Notes: generated from the sequence alone by a model not told the origin. A DNA stretch of 64,000 nucleotides from Serratia rubidaea (GCA_901472405.1 LR590463.1:2232001-2296000); one strand, 5' to 3'. Positions 39,297-50,389 are shown, numbered from the stretch's first letter. Program-made: numbers and translations.

Positions 39297-40382
39297 TTAG
39301 CGATGGCCGTAAACACGCGGCTGCGTGTAGTGATCGATCAGCGGTACGGTGATGTTCGCCAGCAGCACTGCGAAGGCCACGCCGTCCGGGTAGCCGCCGT
39401 ACACGCGAATCAGCCAGACCAGCACGCCGATCAGCGCGCCGTAAATCAGGCGGCCTTTCGGCGTGGTCGAGGCGCTGACCGGGTCGGTGGCGATAAAGAA
39501 TGCGCCGAGCATGGTGGCGCCGGAGAACAGATGGATCAGCGGCGACGCCTGATGCGCCGGGTCAAGCTGCCAGGCCAGGGCCGAGCACAGCGCGATGGCG
39601 GCCAGCATGCTGAACGGAATCTGCCAGTGGATCAGTTTGCGCCCCAGCATAAACAGCCCGCCGGCGAGGAAACCGAGGTTTACCCATTGCCAGCCGACGC
39701 CGGCCAGCGCGCCGCCGAAGATTGGCGTCTGCAGCACCTGTTCTACCGAGTGGCCGCTGCGCAGCCCGGTTTTGAAGCCGTCCAGCGGCGTGGCCTGGCT
39801 GACGCCGTCAACGCCCATCTGCAGCTGGTGCAGGGTAAGCCCCTGGCCGGTCTGGCCGCTGAAAATGCTCAGCAGCACATCGTGAAACGGCAGCGCCTCG
39901 GCGCGCAGCGCTTCCGGCGGCAGCCAACTGGTCATCTGCACCGGGAAGGAGATCAGCAGCACCACGTAGCCGACCATCGCCGGGTTGAACGGATTTTGCC
40001 CCAGACCGCCGTACAGCTGCTTGGCGATCACGATGGCGAACAGCGTGCCGATAACCACCATCCACCACGGCGCCAGCGGCGGCAGGCTGATGCCGAGCAG
40101 CAGGGCGGTGAGCAGGGCGGAGTTGTCCGCCAGCCGGGCGCGCACCGGTTGCTTGCGCAGCGCCAGCACCGCGCCTTCCGCCAGCAGGGCGGTCGCCATA
40201 GCCAGCGCCGTCTGCACAAGGGAGCCATAGCCGAAGAACCAGATTTGCGCCGCCAGCCCCGGAATACAGGCCAGCATCACCCAGAGCATAATGCGGCTGG
40301 TGCTCTGCTGGTTATGGGTAAAAGGGGAACTGGCGATATGTAAGCCTTTGGTGGCGGACTGTTTTACCGGCCTAAACTTCAT
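39297..40382 (-). CDS. rsxD: Rsx complex subunit RsxD
   Basis: 361-residue membrane subunit, intact, with the flavinylation motif [15 protein letters not shown] and the [10 protein letters not shown] loop. The start MKFRPVKQ at 40382 matches the family; an upstream in-frame extension is not supported. It is the first gene of rsxD-G-E-nth here, because a divergent regulator lies between it and rsxC. A hairpin GCGCCC-N5-GGGCGC lies about 40 bp upstream. Confidence 0.95.
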   Translation of the reverse strand: MKFRPVKQSATKGLHIASSPFTHNQQSTSRIMLWVMLACIPGLAAQIWFFGYGSLVQTALAMATALLAEGAVLALRKQPVRARLADNSALLTALLLGISLPPLAPWWMVVIGTLFAIVIAKQLYGGLGQNPFNPAMVGYVVLLISFPVQMTSWLPPEALRAEALPFHDVLLSIFSGQTGQGLTLHQLQMGVDGVSQATPLDGFKTGLRSGHSVEQVLQTPIFGGALAGVGWQWVNLGFLAGGLFMLGRKLIHWQIPFSMLAAIALCSALAWQLDPAHQASPLIHLFSGATMLGAFFIATDPVSASTTPKGRLIYGALIGVLVWLIRVYGGYPDGVAFAVLLANITVPLIDHYTQPRVYGHR

Positions 40383-40730
40383 AGAATCACTACACCTGTC
40401 TTTGCCGTATTGCGGCAGATTTAACGCGCCCAAGGCGGGCGCAGGAAAATTGAAACGCGCTAACCGATTGGCCGCGATGCTCTACAGAGCAGCCGCGTTG
40501 CACGGAAGGCGCAAACGCAGCATTCTACCTTATTCATACCAAGGGTAATACGCATTGATGATGAGGGTATTGGGTTTTTAGCACATGTTGTTAGCTTTAC
40601 CCGTGTCATCGTGTTGGTTTTATTCCGCCGCGTTTTGCGTTAGCTTAATTCTGGACTACCCGGGCGTGCAGTATAAAATCACGCAGACCCTATTCCCGTA
40701 CTGGATAACATGTTATTTTAGGTACATTTT

Positions 40731-40759
40731 TTCGCACAAAATATCAACCATGATATAAT
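40731..40759 (+). promoter_or_regulatory. Promoter of the Rob-like gene with an overlapping marbox-like site
   Basis: TATAAT (40754-40759), with an upstream TG at 40751-40752, has TTCGCA 17 bp upstream. The 20 bp at 40731-40750 match the marbox consensus (AYnGCACnnWnnRYYAAAYn) at all but two defined positions: GCAC, then ATCAACC in the second half. The site lies between -35 and -10, which predicts autorepression more than activation. Inference only. Confidence 0.5.
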
Positions 40760-40808
40760 GTATACAGGTTACTATCCCGAGTCTTACTAAGTTAGTGAAT
40801 TGATAATA

Positions 40809-41700
40809 ATGACGAATGAAGACATATTTTTTATTGAAGAGCTGATCGAGTGGGTAGAAATACATCTGGAAACACGCCCGAACCTGGATGAAGTGGCACG
40901 CATCTCCGGTTACTCCAAATGGCATCTGCAACGTAAATTCAAGCGCATCACCGGCATTCAGCTGGCGACCTATATCCGCTCGCGTATCCTGACCCGCGCG
41001 GCGGTGGCTTTGCGCATCACCCACCGTTCGATTATCGATATCTCTGACGAACTGGGATTTGATTCACAACAAACCTTTACCCGTATGTTTAAACAGCGCT
41101 TTTGGCACCACGCCGAATCGCTACCGTTCCATGGATAAATGGGACGTGAAAAATCTGATGCCGCGCTTTAGCTTTGCAGGCGCAGTACGACAAAGGCTAC
41201 TACCCGGAAGTCAAACGCCTGACGCTGCCGGAAATGCAGCTGGTCGGTTTTTCACGCCAGCTGGATTTTGAAGAACAGGAGATTGAGCATGACTCCTGTA
41301 TGGCGATGAAAGATGAGATCTTTAATGACTTCTTCAAGGGCTGGACGTCGGCTGCCGCAAGGTGTACAGCATCTACTCCGCGCGGCTGCAAAGCGAGGGG
41401 CTGTGCTCCGGCATCCACTCCATGGCGGTTGAGGCGCAGCACCGCAAGGATATCGTGTCCGGTCACCATACCGATAATATTACGCTGCCGCCGCGGGAGT
41501 ATATTTCGATTACCCATAAGGGGTCGGCAAAAGAGTGCATCCAATTTTTTGCCTACCTGAGCACCCATGTGATGCCCGGCTTGCGTCATGACGTGAAGGG
41601 CAGCGTGGAGATGGAGATTATCGAGATTAACCAATGGCAGATGGACTCTAAACTGCGTCAGATTGACGTTGACTATACCTACCTGATTTCTATCGACTAA
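40809..41700 (+). CDS. Rob/MarA/SoxS-type AraC regulator with GyrI-like domain, three frameshifts
   Basis: Regulator of about 296 aa after repair. The N-terminal AraC double helix-turn-helix (DEVARISGYSKWHLQRKFKRITG and LGFDSQQTFTRMFKQRFG) is closest to Rob/MarA/SoxS. The C-terminal GyrI-like effector domain is arranged as in Rob (289 aa). Extra T near 41101, extra T near 41175 and missing C near 41341 break it. It lies opposite in orientation between rsxC and rsxD, which are adjacent in E. coli. Its family controls superoxide, antibiotic and solvent resistance, and Rsx controls SoxR; the juxtaposition suggests a functional link. Confidence 0.88.
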
Positions 41701-41800
41701 TTCCGCACGTCGGCCGACAATCCGCTAGCGCGGGGGCCGCGTGGGGAATCCCCCGTGTTACGATCCTTTCTCTGCTGATTATCTTGCGTCTGCAATGCGG

Positions 41801-41829
41801 TAAAAACGCCTCGCAGAGCGCGAGGCGTT
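41801..41829 (-). terminator. Terminator after rsxC
   Basis: On the minus strand AACGCCTCGC / GCGAGGCGTT forms a 10-bp stem with a 5-nt loop followed by TTTTTA. It lies 9 bp after the rsxC stop and should end the rsxABC transcript. Confidence 0.88.
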
Positions 41830-41837
41830 GGTCAGGG

Positions 41838-44281
41838 CTATTTCTCGGTTTCCGCCTGTTGGGCAGCTTTCTTGGCCTTCACGCGGGCGATGGCGGCAGC
41901 GACGGCGGCCTTGCGCGGGTCGGTTTCTTCCGCAGCGGCTGGCGCTTCAGCCGGCGCGTCGTCCGCCCTGTTGAGCCGCCGCTTTCTTGGCCTTTACGCG
42001 GGCGATGGCGGCAGCGACGGCGGCCTTGCGCGGGTCAGTTTCTTCCGCAGCGGCTGGCGCTTCAGCCGGCGCGTCGTCCTCCTGTTGAGCGGCTTTTTTG
42101 GCCTTCACACGGGCGATGGCGGCAGCGACGGGCGGCCTTACGCGGGTCAGTTTCTTCCGCAGCGGCTGGCGCTTCAGCCGGCGCGTCGTCTGCCTGTTGA
42201 GCAGCCGCTTTCTTGGCCTTGGCGCGGGCGATAGCGGCAGCGACGGCGGCCTTGCGCGGATCAGTTTCTTCCGCAGCGGCTGGCGCTTCAGCCGGCGCGT
42301 CGTCTGCCTGCTGGGCTGCCGCTTTCTTGGCCTTGGCGCGGGCGATGGCGGCAGCGACGGCGGCCTTACGTGGGTCAGTTTCTTCCGCAGCAACCGGGGC
42401 CGGTGCTTCAGCCGGCGCGTCGTCCGCCTGCTGGGCTGCTGCTTTCTTGGCCTTGGCGCGGGCGATGGCGGCAGCGACGGCGGCTTTACGCGGGGTCAGT
42501 TTCTTCCGCAGCAACCGGGGCCGGTGCTTCAGCCGGGTGCGTCGTCCGCCTGCTGGGCGGCTTTTTTGGCTTTTACCCGCGCCAGCGCGGCGGCCACGGC
42601 GGCCTTACGCGGATCGTCAGCCTCGGCGGCGTCAACCGCCGGCGCATCAACCTGCTGTTGCGCTTTACGCTCCCGCGCCTGCGCCTTGCGCGCCTCGCGG
42701 GCGGCGATGGCGGCGCTGTTATCCGGTGCGGCGCCTGGCTGCACCTCGCCAACCGCAGCGTCGTTTTTGCTGCGTACGCGCGCCAGCGCCGCCTGAACGG
42801 CGCTTTTGGTCGTTATCGGGTCAGTTTGACCGCCGCTTTTTTGTGGGCGCTCTTCACGCGCCAGTTTCTCGCGCTCCATGCGCGCCTGTTTGGCTTCGTA
42901 ACGGGCTTTGGCTTCGGCGGCGCGCGCCGCTTCCTGATCGATCGCCTTGATCTCCGCCTTCTCCTGGCGGTAATACTGCACCAGCGGAATATTGCTCGGA
43001 CATTACATAGGCGCAGGCGCCGCACTCGGATGCAGTCAAACAGATTGTGCTGGCGCGCCTTGTCGTGTTCCTGGCCGCGGCTGAACCAGTACAGCTGCTG
43101 CGGCAACAGGCCGGCCGGACAGGCGTCGACGCCACAGTCCACAGCGGATACAGGACTGTTCCGGCTCCTGCGGCGCCATCTCATCGACGCTCGGCGCCAG
43201 CAGACAGTTGCTGATTTTAACGATCGGCACGTTCAGCGCGGGCAGGGTGAAGCCCATCAGCGGGCCGCCCATCACCACCATCTGTTGGCTTTGTGGCCGG
43301 AAGCCGGCGAATTTCAGCAGATGTTCCACCGGGGTGCCGATGCGCGCCCACAGGTTGCCCGGCTGGCTCAGCGCCTCACCGGTCAGCGTGACCACGCGTT
43401 CGATTAACGGTTCGCCGTCGACGATGGCGCGCTTAATGGCGAAGGCGGTGCCGACGTTTTGCATCAGCACGCCGATGGCGGAAGAGTGTTTGCCGTGCGG
43501 CACCTCTTTGCCGGTCAGGATCTTGGTCAGCTGTTTGGCGCCGCCGGACGGGTATTTGGTCGGGATCACCCGCAGACCGATGTCCGGATGCGCGCGCAGC
43601 GCCTCTTTGAGCGCGGCGATGGCCTCCGGCTTATTGTCTTCGATGCCGATCAGCGTCGTTTTGGGCTGCAGCAGATGGCGCAGAATATCGGTGCCCTGCA
43701 GAATTTCTTCCGCGCACTCGCGCATCAGGCGGTCGTCGGCGGTGATATAGGGTTCGCACTCGGCGGCGTTGAGGATCAGCGTTTCCACGCCGTGAGCGCC
43801 GCCCTGCAGCTTACTGGCGGTGGGGAAGCCGGCGCCGCCCAGCCCGGCGATGCCGGCCTGATGAATGCGCTGAATCAGTTCGTCCGCCGCCAGCTGGCGG
43901 AAGTCGGCCGCCGGCTGACGTTCACACCAGCGGTCTTCGCCGTCGGGGCGGATAATCACGCACAGTTCGGCCAGGCCGGACGGGTGAGCGGTGATATGCG
44001 GTTTGATGGCGATCACCGTACCGGAGGTCGGCGCATGCACCGGCAGCGTACGGCCGCGGCCCATGGTCAACGGCTGGCCTTTCAGTACGCTGTCGCCGGC
44101 CTGTACCAGCAGTTCGCCTTCCGGCCCCAGGTGCTGCTGCAGCGGAATAATAAAAGGTATCGGGCAGCGGGGCGGTGCGCAGCGGGGCGCCGCTGGACTG
44201 CGTCTTCATTTCAGGTGGATGGACTCCGCCGTCGAAATCCCAAATGCGATCTTTTTTAAAGGCGGTGAACAGATTAAACAT
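41838..44281 (-). CDS. rsxC: Rsx complex Fe-S/flavin subunit RsxC with long repeat tail, about eight frameshifts
   Basis: Membrane-peripheral subunit taking electrons from NAD(P)H, about 811 aa after repair. [26 protein letters not shown] start; NADH/FMN-binding core ([26 protein letters not shown]); two [4Fe-4S] motifs CIRCGLCVDACP and [12 protein letters not shown]; then an Ala/Lys-rich tail of about seven repeats. Extra bases lie near 44155, 43132, 43031, 43008, 42537, 42493, 42129 and 41968, all insertions. Start overlaps the rsxB stop by 8 bp. Confidence 0.93.
41866..42600 (-). repeat. In-frame coding repeat array in the rsxC 3' end
   Basis: Seven near-identical units of about 114 bp, starting near 41866, 41981, 42092, 42207, 42321, 42441 and 42558. 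Each encodes about 38 residues of the pattern [20 protein letters not shown] followed by [17 protein letters not shown]. Unit lengths of 111-120 bp reflect small in-frame differences plus single-base errors. Not a CRISPR: no unique spacers, and it is coding. Confidence 0.9.
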
Positions 44282-44850
44282 GTTGCTCCACGTGAATGAC
44301 TTGCACCGGGATAGTTTTCATATCCCATTTTCCAGTTGGCGGTGGTGGCGGCGACCGGCCACCATTTCAATACAGTCTGTCGGGCACGCGCGACGCACAG
44401 GTCGCAGCCGGTGCACTGATCGCGCAATAACGGTATGCATGGCGGCGGGTGGCGCCGACGATAGCGTCGACCGGGCAGGCCTGAATACATTTGGTGCAGC
44501 CGATGCAGTTGGCTTCGTCGATAAACGCCACTTTGCGTACCGGCTGGGCGACTTCTTCGCCGCCGTCCAGCGGCTGGGGTTCAACGTTGAGCAGTTCGGC
44601 CAGCTTCAGCATCACCTGCTCGCCGCCCGGGGCGCATTTGTTGATCATCTCGCCGTTGGCGACCGCCTCGGCGTAGGGACGGCAGCCGGGTAGCCGCACT
44701 GGCCGCACTGGCTCTGGGGCAGGATTTCGTCGATCTGCTCGGCAACCGGATCTTCTTCCACTTCAAAACGGCGCGCGGCAAAGCCGAGCACCACGCCAAA
44801 CAGCAGCCGAGGGCGCTTAATGCCGCAATGGCAATCCACAACGCGCTCAT
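44274..44850 (-). CDS. rsxB: Rsx complex ferredoxin-type subunit RsxB, about seven frameshifts
   Basis: Membrane-anchored polyferredoxin. After repair, 191 aa (E. coli 192). N-terminal anchor [21 protein letters not shown]; an RnfB-type cluster motif CGQCGYPGC; and two ferredoxin motifs [12 protein letters not shown] and [12 protein letters not shown]. Missing bases near 44809, 44688 and 44386 and extra bases near 44451, 44430, 44362 and 44333. The density of breaks here is the highest in the window. ATG overlaps the rsxA stop; its own stop overlaps the rsxC start. Confidence 0.92.
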
Positions 44851-45431
44851 TAGAATTTCACCAGACCGGTAAAGCCCATAAAGGCCAGAGACATCAGCCC
44901 GGCGGTGATCAGCGCGATGGAGGAGCCGCGGAACGGCGCAGGCACATCGGCAACCGCCAGACGCTCACGGATGGCGGCGAACAGCACCATCACCAGCGAG
45001 AAGCCCGCCGCGGCGCTAAAGCCGTAGACGGCGGACTGCAGGAAGTTGTAGCCCAGGTTGATATTGAGCAGCGCTACGCCGAGCACCGCGCAGTTGGTGG
45101 TGATCAGCGGCAGGAAGATGCCTAACAGACGGTACAGCGCCGGGCTGGTTTTACGCACCACCATTTCGGTGAACTGCACCACCACGGCGATAACCAGGAT
45201 AAATGCCAGCGTGCGCAGGTAGATCAGATCGAGCGGCACCAGAATAAAGGTGTTGATCACCCAGGAGCTGATGGAAGCCATCGTCATCACAAAGGTGGTC
45301 GCCATGCCCATGCCGATGGCGCTCTCCAGCTTCTTGGAGACGCCCATAAACGGGCACAGGCCAAGAAACTTCACCAGGACAAAGTTGTTCACCAGTACGG
45401 TGCCGACAAAAAGAAGCAGGTATTCGGTCAT
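44850..45431 (-). CDS. rsxA: Rsx complex membrane subunit RsxA
   Basis: 193 residues, six membrane helices, intact. Contains the TNCAVLG motif that pairs with RsxE and the [11 protein letters not shown] segment. First gene of the operon, with a good promoter 75 bp upstream. The stop and the rsxB start share TAATG. Confidence 0.97.
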   Translation of the reverse strand: MTEYLLLFVGTVLVNNFVLVKFLGLCPFMGVSKKLESAIGMGMATTFVMTMASISSWVINTFILVPLDLIYLRTLAFILVIAVVVQFTEMVVRKTSPALYRLLGIFLPLITTNCAVLGVALLNINLGYNFLQSAVYGFSAAAGFSLVMVLFAAIRERLAVADVPAPFRGSSIALITAGLMSLAFMGFTGLVKF

Positions 45432-45505
45432 TGCAACGCCTAAAAAAAGAAAAGCCGCTTATTATCGGAAATCAGCGGTAGAACGACAACCAATGAATCG
45501 CAGCG

Positions 45506-45534
45506 ATAATACATTTTTGCCGTGAATTGGTCAA
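45506..45534 (-). promoter_or_regulatory. Sigma70 promoter of rsxABC
   Basis: On the minus strand TTGACC (45534-45529), a 17-bp spacer and TATTAT (45511-45506), 75 bp upstream of rsxA. Strong consensus match; overlaps the end of the ydgK terminator. Confidence 0.72.
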
Positions 45535-45568
45535 AAAACGCACGAATAACCGTTCGGATCGTGCGTTT
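45533..45568 (-). terminator. Terminator after ydgK
   Basis: On the minus strand AAACGCACGA / TCGTGCGTTT stem followed by a run of T residues. Confidence 0.8.
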
Positions 45569-45578
45569 CCCACTGTAA

Positions 45579-46016
45579 TTATTCGGTAAAAGTATGTTTC
45601 ACCCGCTGCGAACGGCGCAGATAAGGAACAAAAATCGCCGCCATCAGCAGCGGCCAGCCCAGGCTGCGCACCGCCACTTCGTCGGGAATCGGCGCGAAGG
45701 CGAAGGATTTAATCGCCAGCAGCACGGTAATCAGCAGCCACACCAGAAACAGTTTGGGAAAGCGCTGCGAGCGGTGGCAGAACAGCCACAGCAGCCACAG
45801 GGTGAAGACCCACATCGCCAGCGTCGTCAGCACGGAGAAATACCACTGCAGCGTAAAAGCATGCGCGTTGGTCAGCAGATAGTCGCGCGATTCCGGCGTG
45901 ATAATCGCCATCGCGTACAGCACCAGCATCAGGCTGGCGCTGAGCAGGGTAACGATCAGATAGGCCATGGGGGCGAGCAGCCAACCGCCAATGCGATTGT
46001 ATTCAGCGTGAGACAT
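45579..46016 (-). CDS. ydgK: DUF2569 membrane protein YdgK
   Basis: 145-residue inner-membrane protein with four helices starting at IGGWLLAPMAYLIVTLL, the conserved opening of the DUF2569 family. Intact. Located directly upstream of rsxA as in E. coli; function unknown. Confidence 0.9.
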   Translation of the reverse strand: MSHAEYNRIGGWLLAPMAYLIVTLLSASLMLVLYAMAIITPESRDYLLTNAHAFTLQWYFSVLTTLAMWVFTLWLLWLFCHRSQRFPKLFLVWLLITVLLAIKSFAFAPIPDEVAVRSLGWPLLMAAIFVPYLRRSQRVKHTFTE

Positions 46017-46114
46017 AAACGGCTTCCTGGATAACGGGTTAAGGCAAACTGCGCCATAGAGTAGCGGGTAATGCCCACGCCGTCATCTCCATGCGTGCGC
46101 TGTGGGTCGGGGAA

Positions 46115-46142
46115 AGCATTGCCGCCGGTTGACGGCAATGCT
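46115..46142 (-). terminator. Hairpin after cstA
   Basis: Perfect AGCATTGCCG / CGGCAATGCT stem, 8-nt loop; weak T run on the minus strand. Confidence 0.6.
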
Positions 46143-46156
46143 GGTTAACCGGCGCT

Positions 46157-48222
46157 TCAGGCCTGGCGGGCTTCCTCCCGCAGCGTCACCGGGCTTTCCT
46201 GCACCGTCGGCGTATTGGAGCGCAGCGCGCGGCGGATCACGAAGAAGGCCGAGATCAGCATGGTGACGGCCACCAGCATAAAGAACCCGCAGAGCGCGGC
46301 GTTAATCTGGTTGCTGAACACGATGGTCTGCATATCCTGCAGCGTTTTGGCCGGCGCGATAATCTCCCCTTGCTCAATGCCGGCGGAGAATTTCTTCGCC
46401 TGCGCCAGGAAGCCGATGCTCGGCTTTTCGTGGAAAATTTTCTGCCAGCCGGCGGTCATCGAGGTGATGAACAGCCAGACGGTGGGCACGATGGTGACCC
46501 AGGCGTAGCGCTGCTTCTTCATTTTAAACAGCACCACGGTGCCGAGGATCAGCGCCATGGAGGCCAGCATCTGGTTGCCGATGCCGAACAGCGGCCACAG
46601 GGTATTGATGCCGCCGAGCGGGTCGATAACGCCCTGATAGACGAAGAAGCCCCAGCCGGCCACCGCCACTGTGGTGCCGGCCAGGTTGCCGAGCCAGGAG
46701 CGGTTATTCGCCAGGCGCGGAACCGCCACGCCCACCAGATCCTGCACCATAAAGCGGCAGGCGCGGGTGCCGGCGTCGACGGCGGTCAGAATAAACAGCG
46801 CCTCAAACAGAATGGCGAAGTGATACCAGAAGGCCATCATCGTGCGGCTGTTGAACACCTCGCTGATAATATGCGCCATGCCGACGGCAAAGGTCGGCGC
46901 ACCGCCGGCGCGCGACAGCACCGAGTTTTCGCCCACTTCCTGGGCGATCAGCGCCAGCGTGTCCGGCGTCACCACGAAGCCCCAGCCGTTGATCACCTGC
47001 GAGGCGTTTTCCACCGTGGTGCCGATCAGCGCCGCCGGCGAGTTCATGGCGAAGTAGACGCCGGGATCCAGCACCGAGGCGCAGATCAGCGCCATAATGG
47101 CGACGAAGGATTCCATCAGCATCGCGCCGTAGCCGATAAAGCGCATGTGGCTTTCCCGCTCCACCAGTTTCGGCGTGGTGCCGCTGGATACCAGCGCGTG
47201 GAAGCCGGAGATGGCGCCGCAGGCGATGGTGATAAACAGGAACGGGAACAGCGCGCCGGAGAATACCGGGCCGCTGCCGTCAATAAAGCGCGATACCGCC
47301 GGCATTTTCAGCTCCGGCATGGCGAAGACGATGCCCACCGCCAAACCGATAATCACGCCGATCTTCATAAAGGTCGACAGATAGTCGCGCGGCGCCAGCA
47401 GCAGCCAGACCGGCAGCACCGAGGCGACAAAGCCGTAAATCACCAGCACCCAGGTCAGCGTGGTGCCGTGCAGGGTAAAGAACGGGCCCCAGTAAGGGTG
47501 CTGCGCCACGTTGCCGCCGTAGATAATCGCCAGCAGCATCAGCACAAAGCCGATCAGCGAGATCTCGGCAATTTTGCCGGGGCGGATAAAGCGCATGTAA
47601 ATGCCCATAAACAGCGCGATAGGAATGGTGGCGGCGATGGTAAACAGCCCCCACGGGCTGTCCGCCAGCGCTTTGACCACCACCAGCGCCAGCGCCGACA
47701 GGATGATGATCATCACCCCCAGCGCCCCCAGCATGGTGATCACCCCGGCGAAGGCGCCCAGCTCCTGTTTGGCCATCTCCCCCAGCGAGCGGCCGTCGCG
47801 GCGGGTGGAGATAAACAGCACCAGAAAATCCTGCACCGCCCCGGCCATCATCACGCCGACCAGGATCCAGATGGTGCCGGGCAGGAAGCCCATCTGCGCG
47901 GCCAGTATCGGGCCGACCAGCGGGCCGGCGCCGGCGATGGCGGCAAAGTGGTGGCCGAACAGCACCCACTTGTTGGTGGGCACGTAGTCCAGGCCGTCGT
48001 TGTGCCGTTCGGCGGCGTCAGCCGGCGGTCATCCAGTTCGAACACCTTCTTGGCGATAAACAGGCTGTAGAAGCGGTAGGCGATGCTGTAACAGGCGACG
48101 GACGCCACCACCAGCCAGACCGCATTCACGTGTTCGCCGCGGCTGAGCGCCAGCATGGCGAACGCGCCGGCACCGACTAACGCCACCACCAGCCAGATAA
48201 TTCCGGACTTGACGTTCTTCAT
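46157..48222 (-). CDS. cstA: CstA-family carbon-starvation transporter
   Basis: Inner-membrane transporter (peptide/pyruvate uptake family) of about 688 aa and 16-18 helices. The start MKNVKSGIIWLVVALVG at 48222 precedes motifs VLFGHHFAAIAGAGPLVGPILAAQMG and FITIACGAISGFHALVSSGTTPK. A missing G near 48018 splits the first 68 codons from the rest, so most of the gene is open only from 47983. Close to both CstA and BtsT; the symbol is by family resemblance. In E. coli both respond to carbon limitation. Confidence 0.88.
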
Positions 48223-48393
48223 GGTAAACAACTCCTTGGTGTGCAGAGAGATAAACAGAGATGTTGTTATGGGTAATGAATACAGCTTAAAAATAGGAGT
48301 TTTAGGCGGGAAAAGAAGTCGTTCGGCGAAGAAATGTGAGGCTAGTATTGCTTTATTGTAAAAACAATGTGATGAAACACCGTCGGCGGCCAA

Positions 48394-48419
48394 TAAAAAG
48401 GCCGGCGTCAGCCCGGCCT
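48394..48419 (-). terminator. Terminator after rnb
   Basis: On the minus strand AGGCCGG / CCGGCCT stem with a 7-nt loop followed by TTTTTA. Confidence 0.78.
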
Positions 48420-48455
48420 GGTCATGTTTGTACTCCCGGAGGGGAGTGCGGAGGC

Positions 48456-50389
48456 TTACGCCGCCGGCTTGGCGATCACGTTGCGGGTTTCCATGCGGAC
48501 TTCCGCAATGTTGACCTGCAGCGTATCGCTCTGGCGGTAAACCACTTCGCCTTTCACCTGCACGCTGCCGGTATCCTGGCTGCACACCAGCTCATCGCGC
48601 ACCGCATGGATAAACGGCGCCGGGATAAAGGCGACCGCGCCGTTATCCAGCAGGCGTACGCGCAGGCCGCCGCGCGTCACGTCGATAATCTCCGCATTGA
48701 AGCGGGTATCGGTGCCGGCTTTGTCCTGCAGGAAGCGGGCATACAGCCAGTCGCCGACGTCGCGTTCCGCCATGCGGTTGGCGCGGCGGCGTTCCGCCAG
48801 CTGCAGCGTCATGGCGTCCTGCGGTTTTTCCGCCGGCTGGCCGCTGATGATCGCTTTCAGCAGGCGATGGTTGACCATATCGCCGTATTTACGGATTGGC
48901 GAGGTCCAGGTGGCGTAGGCTTCCAGCCCCAGGCCAAAGTGCGGACCTGGCTCGGTGCTGATCTCCGCAAAGGTCTGGAAACGGCGGATGCGGCTGTCGA
49001 GGAACTGGGTCGGCTGGGCGTCCAGATGACGGCGCAGCTCGCAGAAGCCGTCCAGCGTCAGCAGCTTGCCGGCATCGGCTTCCACGCCGTTGGCCTGCAG
49101 CACGGTGACCGCCTGCTCAACCAGCGCCGGGTCGAAGCCGTTATGCACGTTGTAGATGCCGAAGCCCAGGCGGTCGCGCAGCACGATGGCGGCGCAGACG
49201 TTGGCGGCGATCATGCACTCTTCCACGATGCGGTTGGCGATGCGGCGCTGCTCGGTGATGATATCCAGCACTTCGCCTTGTTCGCCCAGCACGAAGCGGT
49301 AGTCCGGCCGGTCCTTGAACACCAGCGCATGCTGGTGACGCCAGGCGCTGCGCGCGCGCAGACGCGCTGGAGCAGGGTGATCTGCTGTGCGATGGCGTCG
49401 CTTGGCGGCTGCCAGTCGCCGATGCCTTCCAGCCAGTCGGAGACTTCGTCGTACACCAGTTTGGCTTTCGATTCGATCTCGGCGGCGAAGAAGTGAATAT
49501 CGTCGCCGAGCGCGCCGTCGGCGGCGAGGGTGACGCGACAGGCCAGCACCGGACGGCGCTCATTGGCGCGCAGCGAGCACAGGTTGTCGGACAGATCGCG
49601 CGGCAGCATCGGGATATTGAAGCCCGGCAGGTAGTTGGTGAAGGCGCGGACGCGGGCGATATCGTCCAGCGCGCTGCCCTCGTCAACAAAGGCGGTCGGA
49701 TCGGCGATGGCGATGGTCAGCTGCAGCGTACCGTCGGCGTTCTCCTGCACCAGCAGGGCGTCGTCCATATCCTCGGTGCTGGCGCTGTCGATGGTGACGA
49801 AATTCAGCGCGGTCAGATCTTCACGCGGCAGCGCGTCGTTTGGAGCGTGGGTTGCCGCCATCTCCGGCGCTTCTTTCTCCAGATTGTGGCGCGCCAGCGT
49901 CACCCACCACGGCACGAAGTGGTCATCGGCGTGGGTGATGTACTGCGTCAGTTCGGCGTAAAAGGTGCGGTCGCCCTTGAGCGGGTGACGGCGCATCTCG
50001 GCCACCGCCCAGTCACCGGCCTGGAAGTCGTGGCTCAGGCCGCGCGCGGGGCGGCACTGAATGGCGTCCTTCAGCAACGGATGGTCCGGCACGATCGACA
50101 GGCGGTCGTCCTTTTTCTGCACCCGGCCGACAAAGCGCGTCAGGAACGGCTCGACCAGCGAGTCCGGCTCGGCGATTTCACGCTCTTTTTCCGTATGCAG
50201 CGTGGCGACGATGCGATCCCCGTGCATGACTTTTTTCATGTGCGGCGGTGGGATGAAATAGCTCTTTTGACCGTCTACCTCAAGAAAGCCAAAGCCTTTC
50301 TCAGTACCTTTTACCACGCCTTCAACGCGCGGGGTCTGAGAGTGAAGTTGCTGTTTAAGCTGCGCCAGCAGCGGGTTATCTTGAAACAT
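48456..50389 (-). CDS. rnb: Exoribonuclease II (RNase II)
   Basis: 3'-5' hydrolytic exoribonuclease, the main mRNA degrader in E. coli. Start [15 protein letters not shown] at 50389; two cold-shock-like domains, the RNB catalytic centre with clustered aspartates ([11 protein letters not shown]), the conserved [20 protein letters not shown] segment and a C-terminal S1 domain. A missing G near 49358 splits it at about residue 343. Repaired length is 644 aa, identical to E. coli. Confidence 0.95.

Noticed and set aside
40800..41138. A short SoxS/MarA-sized (about 110 aa) AraC protein
   Set aside because: The small size is caused by an extra T near 41101; the GyrI-like domain continues in the next frames to 41700, so it is a Rob-sized protein.
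41866..42600. Regularly spaced repeats resembling a CRISPR array
   Set aside because: Units are about 114 bp, fully repeated without unique spacers, and lie in frame inside rsxC as an Ala/Lys-rich protein repeat.
46370..48070. A 566-codon plus-strand open frame opposite cstA
   Set aside because: Low-complexity His/Gln/Arg-rich antisense shadow of a conserved transporter gene.
47851..48585. A separate gene upstream of and overlapping cstA
   Set aside because: It is the cstA N-terminus read through an upstream open stretch and stopped by a missing base near 48018.
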